From Oscillospiraceae bacterium (GTDB lineage: Bacteria; Bacillota; Clostridia; Oscillospirales; Ruminococcaceae), in assembly GCA_022508895.1 (NCBI GenBank), contig JAFLUH010000012.1, positions 1 through 37,988 of the forward strand: a stretch of 37,988 nucleotides of DNA, read 5' to 3'. Under the pieces are notes generated by a model. That model was not told where the DNA came from. It was given only the letters and a program-made list of their open reading frames with translations, and ran no database searches. Position numbers and translations under genes: made by a program. Positions 33,617 to 37,988 of this stretch are shown one piece after another (position 1 is the first letter of the stretch; each line of letters starts with the position of its first letter).

Positions 33617-35398
33617 TTAACCGTTGCTTTCGCTGGTGTACTGACCTATTCTGAATATCACGAATTCCGCAGGCTTCACGGGAGCTACGCCTATAACGCA
33701 TATAAGCCGTCCGTTGTCGATATCGTCCTGAGTCATCGTGCTGCGCCCTACCTCCACAAAAAATGCTTCGGCAGTGGTCGCGCCCGCAAGGGCTCCGCTT
33801 CTCCATGTGCTTGCAAGGAACATTTCGATGGTTCTTTTTACTCTTTCCCAGAGCGCCTCGGTATTGGACTCGAAAACCACCCAGTTGGTGTTTACCCTGA
33901 TTGATTCCTCAAGGTAGATAAACAGTCTGCGCACGTTGATGTACTTCCATGAGCCGTTGGAGGTGGCAGTCCTTGCGCCCCACACCCTTATGCCCCGTCC
34001 GGGGAAGGAGCGTATAAGGTTTATCCCTTTAGGGTTGAGCAGGTCCTGCTCTGCGGTGTTGTAGCTGACGGAAAGCCCCGTGCAGGCTCTTACCACCTCG
34101 TTGGCGGGAGCCTTGTGCACTCCCACCGTGTTGTCCGTGCGTGCATATATGCCCAGCACGGAAGCGGAGGGAGGTGCGATTATATTCTTCTTGGACACAG
34201 GGTCAAATATCTGCAGCCAAGGGTGATAGAAAGCGGCGTAGTGGGAATCGAACATATCCCTGTATTCTATCAGCTCGTCCGTCTTTTTCCTGTCCTTGGG
34301 CATATCCAGCACCGCAAAACGGCTTTTGAGGTTTTCACAGTGGGCTATCAGCGACATCTGCACCTCCGGCATAGTTACGCCTGGTACCGCCATAAGGCTT
34401 ACGTCGGAGTTCTCGATAAACGCCTGTATCCCCGTGCGCCTGCCGGGTCCCTCGTCGGTGCCTATATACTCCGCAGCCGTCACGCCCGCTATATTGCCGT
34501 CCGTACCGCCTGTAAGCTGGAGTATCACGGCGTCGCCCTTTCCGCCGATGGCTTCAAAGGGAGAGATCATCTCGGACGGGGAGGATTCGGATTCATCGCC
34601 GCTTTCCCCGGAGTCGGACGCTTCTTCGGCATCGGACTGCTCATCGGAACCGTCGGAGCCGCCCAGCTTCACTGCCACAAGCTCGCTCTTTGCCATTCTG
34701 GAAGCTATGTAATCGGCAGACTCGGTATTGAGGGATACGAAAAGATAATCCTCTTTTACTTCTCCGTATTTTACCGATACGTCTATCTCGCTGCTTCTGA
34801 TGAATTTTGTGGGAACAAGATTCGTATCCACCACAGAGGGGTCTACGGGGTTTTCAAAGGTAACGGTTTTTTCCTCGATCGCCGTTATTCTGTTGTATAC
34901 GGGGCTTTCTCCGTTATCTATCCGGACTACGTCGCCTATGGTAAAGCCGTCGGTGCTTCTGACGACCGCATTGTTGCCGTCTACCTCGTAAACCTGCGTC
35001 TTGACACGGGATACGGGAGAGACGGTGACCTTGATGCGGTTGCCCCATTCTCCCGGGTTTACCGCCCTGAAGCTCAGCGCCGAGCCGCTCTTGGTCTCCG
35101 CACACTTTGCGTCGGCGGGGCAGACACGCATTACAAACGCCCTTGAGCCTCCGTTGATAAAGAAATGCTCCACCGCATAGGGAAGATATCTTTTCTCGCC
35201 GAACTTTGTCTCGGAAAGATAGCCGCCGTAAATGCGGAGATAGTCGCTGAAGCTGGTGACAAGCTGGGGCTTTCCGATGACCGTGCCCTTTTCCGCAAAG
35301 CCCACAAAGCCTGCAGTGCTGGTACCTACGCCCTCCATAGGCACCGAGCCTGATTCATATTCCTCCACATACACACCCGGAGATAAATACTCTGGCAT
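33617..35398 (-). CDS. Tail sheath protein (single sheath gene)
   Basis: The start MPEYLSPGVYVEEYESGSVPMEGVGTSTAGFVGFA is the typical sheath opening. An in-frame ATG 15 codons earlier (35443) has no ribosome site and even contains the only AGAGGAGG inside its codons. The C-terminus has the conserved IRVWGARTATSNGSWKYINVRRLFIYLEESI and VEVGRSTMTQDDIDNGRLICVIGVAPVKPAEFVIFRI. The protein is 593 aa. Residues about 246-276 are an acidic Ser/Glu/Asp-rich insert (GSDGSDEQSDAEEASDSGES), likely a surface loop. Afp has three sheath paralogues; this cluster has one. The contracting sheath drives the tube into the target. Confidence 0.95.
   Translation of the reverse strand: MPEYLSPGVYVEEYESGSVPMEGVGTSTAGFVGFAEKGTVIGKPQLVTSFSDYLRIYGGYLSETKFGEKRYLPYAVEHFFINGGSRAFVMRVCPADAKCAETKSGSALSFRAVNPGEWGNRIKVTVSPVSRVKTQVYEVDGNNAVVRSTDGFTIGDVVRIDNGESPVYNRITAIEEKTVTFENPVDPSVVDTNLVPTKFIRSSEIDVSVKYGEVKEDYLFVSLNTESADYIASRMAKSELVAVKLGGSDGSDEQSDAEEASDSGESGDESESSPSEMISPFEAIGGKGDAVILQLTGGTDGNIAGVTAAEYIGTDEGPGRRTGIQAFIENSDVSLMAVPGVTMPEVQMSLIAHCENLKSRFAVLDMPKDRKKTDELIEYRDMFDSHYAAFYHPWLQIFDPVSKKNIIAPPSASVLGIYARTDNTVGVHKAPANEVVRACTGLSVSYNTAEQDLLNPKGINLIRSFPGRGIRVWGARTATSNGSWKYINVRRLFIYLEESIRVNTNWVVFESNTEALWERVKRTIEMFLASTWRSGALAGATTAEAFFVEVGRSTMTQDDIDNGRLICVIGVAPVKPAEFVIFRIGQYTSESNG
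34571..34663 (-). other. Acidic low-complexity insert in the sheath gene
   Basis: About 31 codons encode mainly Ser, Asp, Glu and Gly between two ordinary sheath segments (VAVKLGG before, EMISPFEAIGGKGDAVILQL after). It lies in the sheath's variable outer domain, so it should be exposed on the particle surface. No other eCIS protein in the window has such a segment. Confidence 0.7.
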
Positions 35399-35493
35399 AA
35401 CTGTTCCCGATCCCCTGTATAAGGAAATCAGTCCTCCTCTCATTGTGATTTAGAATGTACATCTGAATCTGTTTAACAGATCAAATCGCAGAT
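35399..35493. other. Short intergenic region with a 7-bp dyad
   Basis: Between the ATPase stop and the sheath start lies ATCTGTT-T-AACAGAT (35469-35483), a perfect dyad without a T-run. It may be an operator-like site or an mRNA hairpin. No good promoter is visible. Confidence 0.35.
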
Positions 35494-37653
35494 TTATATA
35501 TCGGACAAAAGATCTGCATACTGCCGCAGATCCTCTTTCAGAACAACAATGCCGTTCTTTTGCTGCTCCGTGACTATCCCCGTCAGGAGATGCCTCATGC
35601 CGATGGGCTTGCCTTCGGCAGCCGCACTGAACGCCGCATTGATGACGCAGTTTTTTATGCTGCCGCCCGCAAGTCTGAATCCCTCCGCCAAAAAATCAAT
35701 ATCCACGTCCTCCGCAACGGGAGCTTTTGCATCCAGAAGCTTTTTCCATAGAAGCCGTCTTGTTTCAGTGTCGGGAAACGGAAAGCTGACCACAAAATTT
35801 ATGCGGCGCATAAACGCCTCGTCTATATTCTGAACAAGGTTCGTTGCCATCAGTATCACTCCGTCATACTCCTCCATCTGCTGGAGCAGATAGGCGGTCT
35901 CGATATTTGCGTGCCTGTCGTGGGAATCCTTTACCTCGGTGCGTTTTCCGAAAAGAGCGTCAGTCTCGTCAAAGAACAGAATGCAGTCCGCATTTTTTGC
36001 TTCGGTGAAAATCCTGCTGAGATTTTTTTCGGTCTCGCCTATGTATTTGCTGACCACCTGAGATATGCACACCTTGTAAAGACGCATTTTCAACCGATTT
36101 GCAATGACCTGCGCCGCCATTGTCTTACCGGTGCCGGGAGGTCCGGAAAACAGCATGGACAGCCCTTTGCCGTATGCCGCTTTTTTGCCGAAGCCCCACT
36201 GGTGATACACGGTATGACGGTATTTCATATAGGAACACGCCTGCTTCAGCATATCGGCTTCGGCTTTGGGAAGCACTATATCTTCCCAGCCATATTCGGG
36301 CTTTATTTCCGACGCCAATGAGCCGAGCCCGTTTATCGCTTGGTCGTAGCAGCTGCGGTGAAGCGTTTCGGAGGATATGGCCCGCTCGCCCGAAATGTGC
36401 GAAAGCTCTTTGGCACGGCTTACTGCTGCGAATATCTGTTCAGGCGTAAATCGGAATTTTGCCGCAAGCTCCTCTGCCGATATGTCCTCTGCAAAATCAT
36501 GCTCCGCCATGGAATGCTCCCACAGCGTCAGCCGCTGAGCCTCGTCGGTGTCGTTTATCTCAATGTCCAGCTTGACGATGTCCTCGCCCAAGTGCGTATC
36601 ATTCCACTTTTTCTCGCTTATAATGTAAATATGGCTGCCAAGATGACGGAGGTTTTCCCGAATCGCCGACGAAAAATCCGTCAGACTTTCAGCATTCTCC
36701 ATAATCTGCTCAAAATCGTATATGCATAAAGCGCAATTTTCCAGCACACACCTGCATACGGCATCGGCGAATGCCACAGACGGCTTTTCCTTATGCCGAA
36801 AAAGCTCAGCCGATATAAACAGCACGCTTTCAAGATTTTCCTTTGCGCAGTGCTTTACGGTAAAATGCCGTCCGCTGCCGCGCTTGCCGCTTATGTAAAG
36901 AATTGAGGTCTTTTGCGTCTGCGGGGACCTTACGGCGTTTACCGCAAGATCCGTGATCTGCCGATTTATATATACGGGAGGAACGGCGTCGGTGGGTCTG
37001 AAATATTCGTATTCCGTGGGAGAGCAGCCGAAAAAACAGTCCGTCACCGCTCTGGAGAGGAACAGAGGTCTTCCGCCCGCAGAGCCCTCTCCCGCCCTGC
37101 ACAGATATTTCATCAGCACGGAATCCTCGGAAAATGCTGCAAAATATCCGGATATCCTGTCGCCCGGATATGCCCATAGGCGAACGGCAGTTTCCACTGA
37201 TACGGTTTTTTTGGTTATATCGTCCTGAAGAAAAACAAACAGCATTTCGTACTTCTTATAAAGCTCACAGCAAAGCAGCGTAAGCACTACCGCAAGCCGG
37301 AAGAAATCCAGTCCGAACATTACGCCTGCCTGCACTATCGGGATATCTGCAGCTCCGTCAGCCGCAGCACGGTATCTGCCGATAAAATACTCTCTGGCTG
37401 CAATCAGCTCGGATATCTCCTCATCGGTCAGCGAGCCGTATGCCGCTGAATCGGCGGCGCTGACAAGAAAACGTTCAAATTCCTCACGGGATACGGCTGT
37501 GCCCAGCATATTCTGCAAAGCGCTGTCGGGACCTACCAACGGGTGGTATTTGTATAAGTAGAATATGTGCAGGTCAAGCATTACCGCAAAATCGTCCAGC
37601 AGCTCGTCCTGATCGGCGAAGCAGCTGTCTGCGCGGGGGCGGTCAATATCCAT
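35494..37653 (-). CDS. eCIS AAA+ ATPase (Afp15-type), two AAA modules
   Basis: The C-terminal module has Walker A GPPGTGKT (504-511), Walker B ILFFDE (558-563), sensor-1 Asn in ATN (605), and arginine-finger candidates in FMRRINF (616-617). It is a classic AAA+ of the eCIS type. An earlier module near 250-345 is degenerate: GKRGSGRH replaces Walker A (Lys to Arg) and CALCIYDFEQI stands at Walker B. The N-terminal 240 residues are helical and probably bind partners. Afp15-type ATPases are needed for particle assembly or stability. AGAGG lies five bases before the ATG. Here the gene is first in the operon; in Afp it is near the end. Confidence 0.93.
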   Translation of the reverse strand: MDIDRPRADSCFADQDELLDDFAVMLDLHIFYLYKYHPLVGPDSALQNMLGTAVSREEFERFLVSAADSAAYGSLTDEEISELIAAREYFIGRYRAAADGAADIPIVQAGVMFGLDFFRLAVVLTLLCCELYKKYEMLFVFLQDDITKKTVSVETAVRLWAYPGDRISGYFAAFSEDSVLMKYLCRAGEGSAGGRPLFLSRAVTDCFFGCSPTEYEYFRPTDAVPPVYINRQITDLAVNAVRSPQTQKTSILYISGKRGSGRHFTVKHCAKENLESVLFISAELFRHKEKPSVAFADAVCRCVLENCALCIYDFEQIMENAESLTDFSSAIRENLRHLGSHIYIISEKKWNDTHLGEDIVKLDIEINDTDEAQRLTLWEHSMAEHDFAEDISAEELAAKFRFTPEQIFAAVSRAKELSHISGERAISSETLHRSCYDQAINGLGSLASEIKPEYGWEDIVLPKAEADMLKQACSYMKYRHTVYHQWGFGKKAAYGKGLSMLFSGPPGTGKTMAAQVIANRLKMRLYKVCISQVVSKYIGETEKNLSRIFTEAKNADCILFFDETDALFGKRTEVKDSHDRHANIETAYLLQQMEEYDGVILMATNLVQNIDEAFMRRINFVVSFPFPDTETRRLLWKKLLDAKAPVAEDVDIDFLAEGFRLAGGSIKNCVINAAFSAAAEGKPIGMRHLLTGIVTEQQKNGIVVLKEDLRQYADLLSDI

Positions 37654-37672
37654 GCAAACCTCTAAGCGTTAA

Positions 37673-37716
37673 AAAAACGCTTTCGGACCCGATTTATCGG
37701 GTCCGAAAGCGTTTTT
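37673..37716. terminator. Strong terminator hairpin in the leader of the eCIS operon
   Basis: A perfect 20-bp stem (37673-37692 with 37697-37716) closes a four-base loop and is flanked by A7 and T5, so it works on both strands. On the minus strand it lies between the promoter at 37738-37766 and the ATPase start at 37653. A downstream AACGCTT (37664-37670 read on the minus strand) can pair with AAGCGTT of the 3' arm, giving an alternative fold next to the AGAGG ribosome site. Confidence 0.85.
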
Positions 37717-37737
37717 AGATAATGTTATTGTATTTGT

Positions 37738-37766
37738 ACTATAGCATAGTTTTGGGGATTTGTCAA
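37738..37766 (-). promoter_or_regulatory. Sigma-70-type promoter of the eCIS operon
   Basis: On the minus strand: TTGACA (37766-37761), a 17-base spacer and TATAGT (37743-37738). Transcription would start near 37731 and give a leader of about 78 bases that contains the terminator hairpin before the ATPase ATG. Confidence 0.75.
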
Positions 37767-37809
37767 TAGGTTTTTTATTTTTCAATAAATATTCAAGTCT
37801 TTTTACAAT

Positions 37810-37838
37810 ATTATACGGTCTTTTTGACAAGACAGCAA
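37810..37838 (-). promoter_or_regulatory. Possible second, upstream promoter for the eCIS operon
   Basis: On the minus strand: TTGCTG, a 17-base spacer and a perfect TATAAT (37815-37810). The -35 box keeps only TTG of the consensus, so this site is weak or activator-dependent. Confidence 0.35.
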
Positions 37839-37950
37839 AGTGCTCCTTTAAGAGAATCCAAGGGCTTGTGTTATTGTGAGCAAAAAGATTTTTTCCGGTG
37901 CAGGAATATAAATCGCACTATGTGTCCAATGTTCCGGTTTTTTGCGAAGC

Positions 37951-37979
37951 AAAAAATGGATTGCCATTAGGGCAATCCA
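37951..37979 (-). terminator. Intrinsic terminator of an upstream minus-strand gene outside the window
   Basis: TGGATTGCC (37957-37965) pairs with GGCAATCCA (37971-37979), and the minus strand continues into ATTTTTT. It marks the end of a transcription unit whose gene lies to the right of the window. Confidence 0.65.
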
Positions 37980-37988
37980 AGGAACGTT

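Larger units (their letters stand above)
37654..37988. other. Intergenic region upstream of the eCIS operon (about 335 bp)
   Basis: No gene is visible. Reading leftwards it holds the terminator of the gene to the right, a very A/T-rich stretch, two candidate promoters and the leader terminator. I looked for copies of the 22-bp inverted repeat and found none, so this promoter does not appear to be invertible by the same recombinase. Confidence 0.6.

Noticed and set aside
34115-35146. Long open frame on the plus strand opposite the sheath gene
   Set aside because: It lies wholly antisense to a conserved gene, lacks a ribosome site and has no recognisable protein features. Similar antisense frames occur opposite other genes here (for example 25226-26146).
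7063-37653. Prophage
   Set aside because: No terminase, portal, capsid, replication or repressor gene is present. The ATPase, DUF6760, DUF4255, DUF4280 and DUF4157 set fits an eCIS.
37939-37956. TTTTTTGC-GAA-GCAAAAAA hairpin near the right edge
   Set aside because: It overlaps the better GC-containing terminator next to it and is probably just the T-run side of that terminator.
1-37988. tRNA, rRNA and CRISPR arrays
   Set aside because: No cloverleaf-like sequence, rRNA segment or regularly spaced repeat was seen in reading the window; short cryptic RNAs cannot be excluded.
37738-37988. A second invertible promoter upstream of the eCIS operon
   Set aside because: No inverted repeat resembling the 22-bp sites flanks this promoter; only short A/T-rich similarities were found.

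Overview
The window looks like a chromosomal segment of a Gram-positive gut-type Firmicute, most likely Ruminococcus/Oscillospiraceae-like. The reasons are strong AGGAGG-type ribosome binding sites, moderate GC, lipoprotein and signal peptides of Gram-positive style, a GH25 muramidase, and no outer-membrane assembly genes. The genus is inferred, not shown. Almost everything lies on the minus strand, so transcription runs from the right edge to the left.

Region A (37653 to 7063, minus strand) is one long gene train encoding an extracellular contractile injection system (eCIS; phage-tail-like particle of the Afp/PVC/MAC class). In order of transcription it has a two-module AAA+ ATPase, one sheath, tube protein 1, a CxxC protein, a tiny DUF6760 protein with a probable CTG start, tube protein 2, an orphan 446-aa protein, a LysM protein, a gpD-like hub, a gp5-like spike, gp25, two gpJ-like baseplate proteins, a gpI-like protein and a 607-aa baseplate-associated protein with an Ig-like C-terminus. 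The train then continues without a visible break into genes unusual for an eCIS: a pseudokinase-like protein, a large membrane receptor ending in a degenerate class III cyclase domain, a membrane-anchored MORN-repeat protein and an exported TolC-like helical protein. After these come the DUF4255 terminator-type protein, a small Ig-like protein, a PAAR-like DUF4280 tip, a Cache-type membrane protein, a substrate-binding-protein-like lipoprotein and finally a DUF4157 putative effector (626 aa). No tape-measure protein or tail fibre was recognised. The train has a near-consensus promoter at 37738-37766, followed at once by a 20-bp-stem terminator hairpin in the leader, which suggests attenuation.

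Region B (6631 to 1030, minus strand) is a tyrosine recombinase gene, then a compact intergenic segment, then a five-gene operon: DUF2589 protein, DUF2589-like protein, unknown 190-aa protein, nitrilase-superfamily-like protein and GH25 muramidase with an SH3 tail. The intergenic segment appears to be a recombinase-driven invertible promoter. Two 22-bp inverted repeats (18/22 identical) at 5606-5627 and 5749-5770 flank about 120 bp. In the orientation present here a TTGACA-N17-TATTAT promoter points away from the operon, antisense into the recombinase gene. Inversion by crossover in the shared TGTTG core would create TTGACA-N17-TATAAT pointing at the operon, about 36 nt upstream of the DUF2589 start codon. 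So the muramidase/nitrilase/DUF2589 operon looks phase-variable and is captured here in the OFF state.

Region C (1-915, plus strand) is the 3' part of a GGDEF diguanylate cyclase gene, separated from region B by a convergent hairpin.

Working model (inference): the long operon builds a contractile particle together with envelope and signalling parts and a DUF4157 cargo. The phase-variable lysis-like operon may set whether or how a subpopulation releases or deploys it.
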